The notes under the pieces are model-generated. The model saw only the letters and a list, made by a program, of their open reading frames with translations, was not told where the DNA came from and did not search any database. The translations under genes were made by a program, and so were the position numbers. Positions 10,354 to 21,179 of a stretch of DNA of 64,000 nt are shown one piece after another (the first letter of the stretch is position 1; every line of letters starts with the position of its first letter). The stretch is from Siphonodentalium dalli (taxonomy: Eukaryota > Mollusca > Scaphopoda > Gadilida > Siphonodentaliidae): contig CP136064.1 of assembly GCA_032622095.1 (NCBI GenBank), positions 277,971,614 through 278,035,613 of the forward strand. Reading direction: 5' to 3'.

Positions 10354-11249
10354 TACCGAATGCTCACAAACCGGTTTATTTCACTTCTGTGAGGGTACCA
10401 TATACCTTTAAATGTTTTTTAGTTTGTCCATTGTTCTATGAAAGAGAAATTGGCTGATCTCAGTAAATTGTGAATGTTCTAAGGAATGCTGATAGTGTTC
10501 GGCTCAGTGAATCATTGTGTGGTTTCTGATAAAAATTAACTGGATTCGTCAAGCTGGTGCATTTTAATCTCATTATACAACCTGATATGACATGGCTGTT
10601 CAGAGTGTTTCTAAGATTGGGTGTGAAAGAAGTGTCAGCAGATCAAAGATAGGCCACACTGATTGGCAACAAACTTTTTTCTAGCTCTTACTAACTAGGC
10701 TGTACCAAGTCAATTCTTAGTTATTTATGATCATTTTAACCATTTCTATACTAAATGGATTATCACATGTCTGAGCATTTTTCGGCAAGACGCAAAGGGA
10801 GGATTTTTTAAAAGACGGAATACAGAGTGGAACGTATGTAGACATGTATGTTTGACTACTGGACTGGCTAACATTGTAGGCTTGTATGGATACACGGTAG
10901 TGACGGTGTCACGGTACACCTTATTATTTGTGTGTTAATTAATTAGAGAACTCACTAATCGGACATATTACTCGCATGTTGTAAATTTGTACTTTCATAA
11001 ATGATGTCACCCAATGAAACCAAAGTCGTTTCCAGTAAGCCTAGTTGTAGTTGGTTAGTTCGAAAATTTGGAATAGAATTTCGTGACAAGTTGTCATAGT
11101 GCGGCATACTGTGCCTTTGATGTTTGAATGTGCTGACGATATCTTTGTTAACCCATCGCAGTTGTGTTTGGCGTTATGTTGAGCTGCTTAATTAACCCTT
11201 TATATTCGTTAAGAGGTATATTAATAGAAATCAACAGTCAGTACCAAGA
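10354..11249. other. Unassigned low-copy stretch
   Basis: No convincing gene, array or foldback recognised in about 900 bp. Confidence 0.4.
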
Positions 11250-11319
11250 ACCGTCGGTACTCGACAACAGAACCGCGGTACTCGACAACAGAACCGCGGT
11301 ACTCGACAACAGAACCGGT
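11250..11319. repeat. 21-bp tandem repeat, 3 copies
   Basis: Unit 'ctcgacaacagaaccgcggta'. It is GC-rich compared with its surroundings and is followed by 'cggtaccggtacc', a short palindromic string. Confidence 0.9.
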
Positions 11320-11377
11320 ACCGATTTAATTCCTGATTACTTCCGGTACCGGTACCATGCAGTGCCTATTGCCAACC

Positions 11378-11672
11378 CTGGCCTGGGAGCATTCTATATA
11401 TGAGTGTTTTGAACACCCCCCTCCCTGTAACAATGAGCTAAGGAGCATGGAATGAATACCTAAGGAATCAACATGCCTGGCCTGACGGAGATCTGTGAGT
11501 GAGTGTGTTGTGAACACCCCCCCTGTAATAATCCCTGGCTTGGGAGCGTTCTATATATGAGTGTTTTGATAACCCCCCTCCCTGTAACAATGAGCTAATG
11601 AGAATGGTATGAATACCGAAGGAATCAACATGCCTGGCCTGACGGAGATCTGTGAGTGAGTGTGTTGTGTAA
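11378..11672. repeat. Direct duplication, about 155-bp unit, two copies
   Basis: Copies at about 11378-11520 and 11533-11672 share 'ctatatatgagtgttttga', 'ccctgtaacaatgagctaa', 'aggaatcaacatgcctggcc' and 'tgacggagatctgtgagtga'. Differences are few, so the duplication is fairly recent. Confidence 0.9.
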
Positions 11673-11990
11673 CTGATATAATTAAGTTCTGCGTAAGTGA
11701 GTCACTTGAATCTGCCACCAATGATTCTATTGAGGAGTGTCACAAGCACTCCATGTCACCTCGATGAGTTCATTCTCACGATTCCACCATCTCCTGTCTC
11801 TTACGATTGACCTAATTACAGAGTTCTACTGACCTCATTATGTTACCTAGATTCCTTGATGTTCAAATCTATTAATTTCCTGACTTTGAGGCCATGAAAT
11901 TGTTGATTGCTGTGAAGAGTGTAGCGGCCACATAAACATAGCTTCAGCTGAAGTTAACATACTTGTACATGTACAAGGCTGGACCTGGTG
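11673..11990. other. Unassigned stretch
   Basis: Nothing recognised. Confidence 0.35.
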
Positions 11991-11992
11991 GC

Positions 11993-12080
11993 AGGGAACC
12001 AGCCTAGGGGTGACTTGCGAGACATCTTCTCCCTAATGTGTGGCACTTCTCCCTATTTTTGTCCCATGAAGAATGGACTT
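11993..12080. mobile_element. H element left-end fragment
   Basis: 'ggcagggaaccagcctaggg' followed by 'gtgacttgcgagacatcttc' and 'cctatttttgtcccatgaag' matches the ends of the 8.9 and 38.3 kb H copies. No opposite end is found nearby. Confidence 0.6.
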
Positions 12081-12274
12081 TTGAGGCCAATTCTTCAGTG
12101 CTTAATAAGATTACTTCCAGGACTTATAATTTGTACTGTAATCAGAATCTATTCTCACAAATGATTCTCGCAAAGTGAAACATGAGAATCAACTATGATT
12201 CTCACATATATCTCTGCTTTGTTATCAAAAGGTAGTCATAGCATAGGTGCAGTCATAGCACAGGGTGTTTATTA

Positions 12275-14055
12275 TGCCCCCGACTTGAAGTCGGCGGGTA
12301 TATAGTTGACGTCTCCGTCCGTACGTCCATCCGTACGTACATCCGTCCGTCCGTACAAACATTTTGCATTATTGTTCAGCAACCGCTGGGCAGATTTAGC
12401 TGATATTTGGTATGGTGATAGAGCAGCATGTGGGAACAGCTACATGCATAGCGCGGGTTTCGTCCACCCATTTTCACCAGAGTTATGGCCCTTTTTTTAC
12501 TTAGGAAATTAAATTTTTCGCTTGTTTTTTGGGTTTCCAGATGATAGCGTGAGCTTTGGTGGTACGATTGCAAATCCCGTATTTTTGTGGATCAGTTATA
12601 TGAAAATACATGTCAATTGCGAATTTGGGTATGATCTGATGATTTTTGCCAGAGTTATGGCCCTTTTTTCAACATAGAAATCCGTCTGTACGTCTGTCCG
12701 TACAAACATTTTGCATTATTGTTCAGCAACCGCTTGGCAGATTTAGCTGTTATTTGGTATGGTGATAGAGCAGCATGGGGGAACAGCTACATGCATAGCG
12801 CGGGTTTCGTCCACCCATTTTCACCAGAGTTATGGCCCTTTTTTTACTTAGAAAATTCAATTTTGTCCGTCCGTACAAACATTTTGCATTATTGTTCAGC
12901 AACCGCTGGGCAGATTTAGCTGATATTTGGTATGGTGATAGAGCAGCATGGGGGAACAGCTACATGCATAGCGCTGGTTTCGTCCACCCATTTTCACCAG
13001 AGTTATGGCCCTTTTTTTACTTAGAAAATTCAATTTTGTCCGTCCGTACAAACATTTTGCATTATTGTTCAGCAACCGCTGGGCAGATTTAGCTGATATT
13101 TGGTATGGTGATAGAGCAGCATGGGGGAACAGCTACATGCATAGCGCTGGTTTCGTCCACCCATTTTCACCAGAGTTATGGCCCTTTTTTTACTTAGGAA
13201 ATTAAATTTTTCGCTTGTTTTTTGGGTTTCCAGATGATAGCGTGAGCTTTGGTGGTACGATTGCAAATCCCGTATTTTTGTGGATCAGTTATATGAAAAT
13301 ACATGTCAAGTGCGAATTTGGGTATGATCTGATGATTTTTGCCAGAGTTATGGCCCTTTTTTCAACATAGAAATCCGTCTGTACGTCTGTCCGTACAAAC
13401 ATTTTGCATTATTGTTCAGCAACCGCTTGGCAGATTTAGCTGTTATTTGGTATGGTGATAGAGCAGCATGGGGGAACAGCTACATGCATAGCGCGGGTTT
13501 CGTCCACCCATTTTCACCAGAGTTATGGCCCTTTTTTTACTTAGAAAATTCAATTTTGTCCGTCCGTACAAACATTTTGCATTATTGTTCAGCAACCGCT
13601 GGGCAGATTTAGCTGATATTTGGTATGGTGATAGAGCAGCATGGGGGAACAGCTACATGCATAGCGCGGGTTTCGTCCACCCATTTTCACCAGAGTTATG
13701 GCCCTTTTTTTACTTAGAAAATTCAATTTTGTCCGTCCGTACAAACATTTTGCATTATTGTTCAGCAACCGCTGGGCAGATTTAGCTGATATTTGGTATG
13801 GTGATAGAGCAGCATGGGGGAACAGCTACATGCATAGCGCTGGTTTCGTCCACCCATTTTCGCCAGAGTTATGGCCCTTTTTTTACTTAGAAAATTCAAT
13901 TTTGTCCGTCCGTACAAACATTTTGCATTATTGTTCAGCAACCGCTGGGCAGATTTAGCTGATATTTGGTATGGTGATACCGTCCATGCTTAATCCGAAT
14001 TGCTACGGTCGGGGGCAAATGGCACGCGACAGCGTACCTCTTGTTTTATTTGGCT
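12275..14055. mobile_element. S element carrying a higher-order satellite
   Basis: Left part 'ttatgcccccgacttgaagt' with a small hairpin (CCGACTT/AAGTCGG), then 'gggtatatag' and CCGTCCGT-rich DNA. The right part ends 'ggtcgggggcaaatggcacg'. The outer GCCCCCGAC / GTCGGGGGC act like short terminal inverted repeats around the satellite. Other members with the same plan lie at 18.5, 41.3 and 53.5 kb. The superfamily is unclear; a Helitron-related or other non-autonomous element is possible. Confidence 0.6.
12355..13980. repeat. Satellite with 173-bp monomers and a 693-bp higher-order unit
   Basis: Landmark 'acaaacattttgcattattg' occurs at 12355, 12702, 12875, 13048, 13395, 13568, 13741 and 13914. 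The spacing is 347, 173, 173, 347, 173, 173 and 173 bp. The 347-bp type contains 'ttgcaaatcccgtatttttg' and two 'gttatggccc' motifs. 347+173+173 = 693 bp is repeated almost identically, then decays into plain 173-bp units. ORFs of 65-86 residues are frame artefacts of the monomer. Confidence 0.95.
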
Positions 14056-14663
14056 AACAGTAAATCTTTCAATATATTGAAAGTTATGCATCATGCATGT
14101 ACAATAAAGATTGCAATTCTGGATTCCTGTCACATTCACATCAACCACAGGGAGAGGGCAACTTTAATCTTAAAGAAAGATATTACTGAATATTGAGAAA
14201 TTGGCTAAAAAAAAAGGTTAAAATTAAAGTCAGAAGACTTGCTCTCATTGCATTGAACTTTCAAAAGCAAAATTCCATGGGTTACCTTTCGAACCACCTC
14301 TATTGCTCTAATATAGAATTAATGGTACTCCATATGCCACTCCCACCTAACTTGTGACATATTTTGATTCTCGTACCATCAAACTGTGAATCAACTTTGA
14401 TTCTCGTGAAAATGAATGGATTTTAAGGCCTGTACTTGAGTGCACAATTCTGTAGTTTTTGCTTTAATGTTTCACATCTGACTGAAAGTCATGCCATTAA
14501 TTCTCTGGAAGTAGTTCCACCTTAACCATGGCAACTATTCGATAACTCAATACATATCCACGTGTTGTCTGGTTATAATATCTGAATGTCCACAAATCAA
14601 TAGTGAACCATTCCATTGTATACTTGAGAAATGGAATAGGTGAATCCATTCCACGATGGTTAA
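14056..14663. other. Unassigned stretch
   Basis: AT-rich, with repeated 'gattctcg' words also seen at 12.15 kb. No gene recognised. Confidence 0.35.
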
Positions 14664-14912
14664 CAGTGAATATTCGCCTGGGCGCACCACCGGCCGGTGT
14701 CGATCTCCTCGTTTCGGCGGGGCAGGCGAGGCCGAGCAAGAGCGAGCACATTGGGACCCGAAAGATGGTGAACTATGCCTGAGTAGGACGAAGCCAGAGG
14801 AAACTGGTGGAAGTCCGCAGCGATTCTGACATGCAAATCGATCATTAAACTTGGGTATAGGGGCGAAAGACTAATCGATCCGTCTAGTAGCTGGTTCCCT
14901 CCGAACTTTCCC
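14664..14912 (+). pseudogene. Fragment of 28S large-subunit rRNA, about 250 nt
   Basis: Highly conserved LSU rRNA text in order: 'gggcgcaccaccggcc', 'gggacccgaaagatggtgaa', 'ctatgcctgagtaggacgaa', 'gtccgcagcgattctgac', 'gcaaatcgatcattaaactt', 'gggtataggggcgaaagact' and 'tagtagctggttccctccga'. It starts and ends abruptly in AT-rich DNA. Lesions compared with the conserved sequence as I know it: loss of two bases in 'gaggaaactggtgg', and substitutions near 'tgacatgcaaatcgatcatt' and 'aatcgatccgtct'. It cannot serve in a ribosome. The start near 14664 is approximate. Confidence 0.92.
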
Positions 14913-15164
14913 ATATCAACAGGTAAACCGTTGATACTGATATTAAAGGGTTAACGTCGGACTGGCGATTGATGCACACCTAAGTGTGGATAATTACCCA
15001 AAACAATGAGAGTTTATCTTGGTGTATACCAACACAAACAGCACCACATAGGCTTCTGTTTAGAGAGTCAGCTTGATATTTATTCTTCTTGTCACCTGTA
15101 CAAATATAGACTGGCTGCCTACACACCACTACAAGTCACTCCCCAACTGCTGTGGTGGGCACCG

Positions 15165-15345
15165 TCTATATTTGGCTTTGCTATTCACCTGGTCGGCACC
15201 GTCTGTGTTGGTCTATGCTATTCACCTAGTCGGCCCAGTCTCTGTGTTGGTCTATGATATTCACCTGGTCGGTCCAGTCTGTGTTGCATGGTCTATGCTA
15301 TTCACCTGGTCGCCCGGTCTGTGTTGGCCTATGATATTTATCAGA
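15165..15345. repeat. Imperfect 37-41-bp tandem repeat, about 4-5 copies
   Basis: Units built on 'ctatgctattcacctggtcg' and 'ccagtctgtgttggt'. Length varies by a few bases between copies. Confidence 0.85.
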
Positions 15346-15718
15346 CAGATCTATTGCTTCAAATCTCTTTACCGACATTCAACAACCTCGTGAAACAGAA
15401 TGAAAATGCGACTTTTGTAAGTTTCTATAGATATTGTTCAGATTCATCCTCCTGTCTTTTTATCTTGAATACTCGATAATTTGTATAAAGTCCATTTTAG
15501 GCTATTGTTTTGGGTTTACAAAAACCAGACTGATTTTCAAGCCATTTGGGTCGATACATGGCCATTTCAATTAGAAATGATAATTTGTTCATCTCACTGA
15601 AGCAAGCACATTGAAGCAATGAACACTCATACTGAGTCCGTGCCTCCATAAATCTGATAAATATATATAAAATAAATTTGCATTTGGCAAATTGGCATTA
15701 TTTATTTTCCTCCAAGTC
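15346..15718. other. Unassigned AT-rich stretch
   Basis: Nothing recognised between the tandem repeat and the Harbinger element. Confidence 0.35.
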
Positions 15719-15721
15719 TAG

Positions 15722-16425
15722 AGCCGCTTACACATAGGCGCGGCGCGGCCGGTGCAACTGACGCGGCGCGGCCGGACGTTCGAGTTTGTGCAGTCATGAA
15801 GCACGGGACCTTACACATTGGCGCGGCACGGCCAATCGACGCGCGGCGACATTTTTAATGAGCGGCGCGATTATTTTCAATGGAACCGTGAGCCATTTTG
15901 CAGAGCTATCGCGCGACGAATCACTGTCAGATCAAAGCATTCCACACATATTCATCGGGTCATGTAGCACTACCTCAAATTTAAGGGAAATCCCCAAAAA
16001 ATCAATTGGCTTCCGCGCCCTGTATTCGTTCTTTATATCATCTTCGATGAAGAAAAGTATCCATGCGAACTGTTCCTTTGGCGTTCTAAAGTATTGTATA
16101 AATTTGTCCTCATCTGAATAGAGTTCACGGTATAAATTATGATTAAATACTCCATGTAAATATCTCTTCTTATTAATTGGGTGTACCAAAAACCTTCTAT
16201 TTCTCTTCTTTTTCCGTTGTCGATACAAATATGCCAGTGCTATTATAACAAGTGTGTCATCAGACACTGCCTCCGTTCTAAAATCATGTTATGAAACACA
16301 ATACTTCGGGCGTTTATAATTATTCTGCCGCCGCCATGTGAAAGCGACACACTCACGCGGCGAAGACAAAAAGTTTATTCGTTAGATAAACGCGTCGGTC
16401 GCTCCGCGCCCATGTGTAACCAACT
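15722..16425. mobile_element. PIF/Harbinger-type element, 704 bp, internally deleted
   Basis: Inverted ends: AGCCGCTTACACATAGGCGC on the left; the right end read in reverse is AGTTGGTTACACATGGGCGC. The left sub-terminal region repeats 'gcggcgcggccgg' and 'cttacacat.ggcgcgg'. Flanking 3-mers are TAG (15719-15721) and TAA (16426-16428), an imperfect match to the 3-bp T-rich target duplication of PIF/Harbinger. It carries only the start of a HARBI1-like transposase. The element is markedly more GC-rich than its surroundings. Confidence 0.75.
15932..16267 (-). pseudogene. HARBI1-like (Harbinger) transposase, N-terminal fragment, 111 residues
   Basis: The peptide contains 'RRFLVHPINKKRYLHGVFNH' followed by 'YSDEDKFIQYFRTPKEQF'. 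This fits the N-terminal signature of Harbinger transposases and the derived host protein HARBI1 (W/FVHPI....R..G.F..L..EL..D..KF..YFRM....F). The DDE catalytic core downstream is absent, since HARBI1-type proteins are roughly 350-400 residues. The frame ends after about 110 residues within the element. Its position inside inverted ends with a 3-bp-type target suggests an internal deletion derivative rather than a domesticated gene. Full transposase would cut and paste the element with a Myb-like partner protein; no partner ORF is seen. Confidence 0.75.
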
Positions 16426-16525
16426 TAATGGGTATCTTGGTTAAAGAAAAACAGAGCCATTATTTTGAACTCTCAAATATAACTCTTTCTGTTATTGAAT
16501 TTTAATATCTGAATAACTGAGCAGC

Positions 16526-16701
16526 TACTGTAATGCTCTAAATAATCGACTCCTTAACCACAGCAGAATTATGGGTAACTTTTCAGGATTTGCCGAGAGC
16601 TTTCCGATGAATGGCAACAAGCCATATTTCTGACTAAATCCTGAAAAGTTACCCATTATTCTGCTGTGGTTAAGGAGTCGATTACTTAGGGCATTACTGT
16701 A
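16526..16701. mobile_element. MITE A copy (172 bp)
   Basis: TA on both sides. The left arm is missing its inner part ('caggatttgccgagagctt' junction). Left arm reads 'gctctaaataat', right arm 'attacttagggc', so the arms differ here. Confidence 0.8.
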
Positions 16702-17696
16702 GTATACTTTTGACACTCACCCCTCAGTCACTCTGTCCCTGCTTTGAATGAATTATTTTATGTCACCAGTTCAATCAAGTGTTTATTCTGTTTATTATAT
16801 TCCACTGTTAACATCTGATTTACTGGAAATCCGAACAATAATGCCGTTATACCCATGACACATACATTTCTATAGCGCGTTATGAATACATTACGCTCTA
16901 TAGTGACATAATTCACTAGTGAAATTATCGTTTATAATCGCTCGATAAATCAAGGTAAATCACCCATAGGAATGTAATAAACCCCATTAGACGCTATTAA
17001 AGGAATAAAAGTATGAACTGATAGCAAATTGTTTTCTTCTTCGATAATTTTAAAGATATTATGGACTTGTGCATGGAATTGATAAGTTAGTGTTCAGGTG
17101 TTATGTCAACCTGTGGTATATGTTGCATTCTACTAACATCACTGACAAAGATATCAACCTTACCACTCCATAGAAAACATCTTCTGAACTACGTTCAATT
17201 GTAAATATTTACATCTTGATTCAAGCAACATCTATAGTTATATATAAGCAATATACTAACACAAATAATTTCGCCATTGAGAGTCATTGCATTTAATTAA
17301 TATATAAGAATGACACTGTGTTGTCAATTTGGATATAGTATTCCTAAAAAGTAACTATTATTATAGTAACTAATAGATTATTCTCTATTTCTATTTGACC
17401 ACCATACCAGAGTGTTTCACATTACTTTAAGATGTTGGGGGATCCATAAATCTGGGGATTATTCTCACTATAAAGAGTCCATTTATTTCCTATTAATTTT
17501 CCACTAAATTTTCACTTCATCAAATTTCTTTCCGGATTAGTCTACAATAACTCTGCACAGTTATAGACACTTTTCTATAGATTGTCTCGTACTTTCAATT
17601 TCCGTATTGTCACTGTACAAATTAGAACAGATGGGTTTGACCAACCATTCGCAAATAACGTCATCTGCAGACGTGAATCGGTGTCGGCTGTCCTTG
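16702..17696. other. Low-copy AT-rich stretch
   Basis: About 1 kb without array, foldback or convincing ORF. Confidence 0.4.
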
Positions 17697-18263
17697 ATTG
17701 AATCCAAGCCTTGAAATAGGGTGTCTGTCATTTGCAGAATGAGGTTCCCAGAGGGTGAATTTAGTGATGCTACCCCGCATAAGAGTGGGCTAGCATCACC
17801 AAATTCACCCTCTGGGGACCTCATTCTGCTTACATCTCAGCAGAATGAGGTTCCCAGAGGGTGAATTTAGTGATGTTAGCCCGCTATGCGGGGTAGCATC
17901 ACTAAATTCACCGTCTGATGACCTCATTCTGCTTACATCTCAGCAGAATGAGGTTCCCAGAGGGTGAATTTATGGTTTTTAAGAAGCTCCAAGCCTTGAA
18001 ATAGTGTGTCTGTCATTTGCTTACACCTCAGCAGAATGAGGTTCCCAGAGGGTGAATTTGGTGATGCTAGCCCGCTATGCGGGGTAGCATCACTAAATTC
18101 ATACTCTGGGGACCTCATTCTGCTTACATCTCAGCAGAATGAGGTTCCCAGAGGGTGAATTTAGTGATGTTAGCCCGCTATGCGGGGTAGCATCACTAAA
18201 TTTACCCTCTGGGAACCTCATTCTGCAAATGACAGACATGCTATTTCAAGGCTTGATTGAATC
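17697..18263. mobile_element. Composite MITE B, 551 bp, five hairpin modules, perfect 8-bp duplication
   Basis: Element 17705-18255, flanked by ATTGAATC on both sides. Ends are CAAGCCTTGAAATAG and complement. Inside are serial hairpin modules joined by 'cattctgcttacatctcagc'. The third module is interrupted at about 17972 by 'ggtttttaagaagctc' plus a fresh B left end. That flank is not B sequence; it matches the C2 DNA bordering the B copy at 22.43 kb. Confidence 0.88.
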
Positions 18264-18479
18264 GAGACATCAGGCTGCACACAAACACTCCTGTTATTTA
18301 TCTATAGCATATACTATGGGACATTGTAGGAAGTGTTTGGGTGTGTACGTCTCTCTGGCTTCCATCTCCCAATGATTCCCACCCAAAATTCCAGCTACAA
18401 ATTTGAGAGGTTGCATTCAGGGTTGCCAAAAGTTATCAAGGAAAGGGGGCACAACCACCAGAAAAGGGAACTTTAAACA

Positions 18480-18735
18480 AAATAGGACATATTATGTATG
18501 TTATCGGTCTGTGTCTGTCAGTCTGTCCATCTGTCAGTCCATTTGGTTTTTTGTTTGCAGATGATAACTTTATTAAGTTTGAATTTGGGTTCCTGCCGTC
18601 CAATTTTCACCTGAGTTATGGCTCATTTTTGTTGGAATTTTCACTCAATTTTCGTTTCCGGATTATAACTTTAGTAAGTCTGAACAGAATGGAATGAAAT
18701 TCGGTATGTGAGTTTATTATACCACAAAATACAGG
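18480..18735. repeat. S-type repeat (CCGTC/CTGTC run plus 'gagttatgg' monomers)
   Basis: 'gtctgtcagtctgtccatct' is followed by two diverged copies of the '..gatgataactttattaag.. gaatttgg.. gagttatggc' monomer also found at 12.5 and 53.6 kb. Confidence 0.6.
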
Positions 18736-18802
18736 TTAAGGCACACTATATCCAGGTTTGATTTGTTAACCCGTCCTCAACTATAAACTTATTGACAAAT
18801 AG

Positions 18803-18898
18803 TTGAATGGCAACAAGCCATATTTCCGACTAAATCCTGAAAAAGTTACCCATAATTCTGCTGTGGTTAAGGAGTCGATTACTTAGGGCATTATACTG
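18803..18898. mobile_element. MITE A, right half only
   Basis: Begins 'tgaatggcaacaagccatat' and runs to 'gattacttagggcattat'. The left arm is missing. Confidence 0.75.
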
Positions 18899-18899
18899 C

Positions 18900-20277
18900 A
18901 TGTAGTTCCCTCAGGAAATGTTCAGATAACAGACCATTGGCTGTTTGTTGGTCAACATTTCCCACCAAGGAATATAAATCATTCTGCACTTGTATCATCT
19001 GTTGTCTGCTAAAATATATTTACTGAACATACCTCCAAATGAACAATTATATCATTTCATCATTGTTTACTTTTAGAACTGTATGGGAAAAACCATTGCG
19101 TGGTGAATGTTATAAAGGGACCATTTCCTCATGTCTATTAGTCACATTATTATACAAGCTGACGTTTGTACAAGCATTGGGGGGAATAGTGTGTCTGTCA
19201 TTTGTAGAATGAGGTCCCCAGTGTGAATTTAGTGATGCTATCCCACATAGTGATCTAGCATCACTAACTCTGGTGACCTCATTCTGCTTAGCCATCATCT
19301 TCTGGGAAGTATCTATAGTCTCAAATTAACATTGTTTTCAGTTACTCCCCCCCCCCCCCACCCCCTCTGTTCAGTTTCTATATCTGATGAAGATAAAATT
19401 CACAATCGAGGTGACTAATGGGCGAACATCACCAACTTCAACTGGGAAAATTCAATCTGATCCAAGGTCTCCCATAGCAGTTGAGGCCTAAGCAGAATGA
19501 GGTTCCCAGAGGGTGAATTTAGTGATGCTACCCTGCTTTGTGGGATAGCATCACTACATTCACCCTATGGGGACCTCATTCTACAAATTAATATGCTTAT
19601 ATATCCAGGATTAGGTTTCTTCACACAAGAAACTGATTGACGATTAGTTGAATTTTATTTTTTATTACTGGTTTACGTTTTTTTGTCTCAAAAGTAGTGG
19701 AGGTGGGAGGAAAAATAATAAAATCGCATTCAACTTACCCATCAGAAAATCGGGCAGTTGTCTTCCTTGTGTACATACCAAATCTGTAGCATACCATACA
19801 CATTGCCGGGAGTCTTCATTGTTGAATCGATTTTGTTGTATATTTTATGTAAACTTAATTCTAATTAATATTTTTGTATATGTCTTGATTAATATTCCCA
19901 ATAGCAGAAATAAGAAAAATTAAAAATGTAATTTAATTTTTTTGATAAACGGCTATTTTCGGGTAGGGAAATCAATAAACCAAGTAATATAAAATATAAT
20001 CCCTCAGGAAATGTTCACATATTAGGCCATTGGCTGTTTGTTGGTAAATATTTCCCCACTAACGAAATATAAATATTATGCACTTCTATAATAGAAGTTC
20101 TATTATCTGTTCATCTGTCTGTTGTCTGCTTATATTTACTGAACATATCCCTTCAAATTATGAATTCATAGTATACTTTTAGAACTGTATGGGAAAAACC
20201 ATTGCATAGCGAATGAGTTAAACTGACCATTTCCTCATGTCTATTAGTCACATTATTATACAGCCTGACGTTTGTAA
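18900..20277. repeat. Segmental duplication pair containing D sequence
   Basis: 18905-19168 and 19999-20277 share D text ('ctcaggaaatgttca', 'ttggctgtttgttgg', 'acttttagaactgtatggg') and also sequence beyond D: 'accatttcctcatgtctatt', 'agtcacattattatac', 'gacgtttgta'. The pair is direct and about 1.1 kb apart. The first copy is broken by a B insertion at about 19169. Confidence 0.8.
19169..19585. mobile_element. MITE B, long variant with alternative middle
   Basis: Left end CAAGCATTGG..GAATAGTGTGTC, hairpin, C13 tract at 19347-19359, middle 'gaggtgactaatgggcgaac', second hairpin, decayed right end. Inserted in the duplicated segment right after 'gacgtttgta'. Confidence 0.75.
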
Positions 20278-21179
20278 GTGCATTTTTAATTTATAAATTC
20301 CTATGCAGACACTGAATGAAAGATTAATTTGCTCTCTTACTCAGCGGGGGAATATCATTTAATCCTGTTGTTACATATGATATTTTTATTAGAAACATTA
20401 TTGCAATAATGTCATAGGTCAAGCAATTGTGAGCACTCTATGATTATTGTAGCCACTGTTTGTGTGCAAATGCCACAGGTGGAAATCTCTGTTATATACC
20501 AGTATGACAGTGAAGTGAAAATAGTCTCGATTAGCTACAGGTGTGTATGAGAGGTGTGTAGGTGTCACACGCGTAATCTCGACACCCTACGATGACATCA
20601 TTCTCATTCAAAAATTATCATTGTGCTACGGAGAAGTCTGTTTTGACTGGAAACATCAAGAATTGTCTTTATTTTGTGTCAGTTCCTTCCTTCTACAGCT
20701 GATATTTTTGCGGAATGCGGTCGTTGCTGTGTGGATTAAATCATCGGTATGGTTAACTTACAATTACTTCATTAATCGCCTAAATATGTATATATAAATG
20801 TGATTGACAGCCAGTCTGATCTATTAAATTGTTTGTCATTTCCGGAAGTGAATCTATTCAACGCATTTAGTTTATAGCGTAAATATCTCACGATGCGTGA
20901 CTGTGATTGTACCTCAAGCAATTAAGACACGTGTGATCGAAATCGAGAATTAAACATTCATGAATGGAATTTTAATTCAGTTATAAGAAATATAAGTGAG
21001 ATTGAATGCACTTGTTGAATGTGTGCTGCGTTCAGGATGCTTGGATTTTAAAGCTCCCTCCATCGGTTTGTATTTATATCCGTAACATTATTGAATAGAC
21101 AATAGACAGTTTATATTGTTCCCCTCCTCGATCATATTATACCACAGTCGAGTGTCACTTCCTCTGTGTATTGTAATGG
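20278..21179. other. Low-copy stretch
   Basis: No array or foldback. An 84-residue frame at 20543-20797 has no recognisable motif. Confidence 0.4.

Noticed and set aside
12306-13958. 65-86-residue ORFs with 'FVHPFSPELWPFFYL' as conserved proteins
   Set aside because: They repeat with the 173/693-bp satellite period and have no independent coding evidence.
14497-14914. 84-residue minus-strand ORFs over the rRNA fragment
   Set aside because: They are antisense readings of conserved 28S rRNA sequence.
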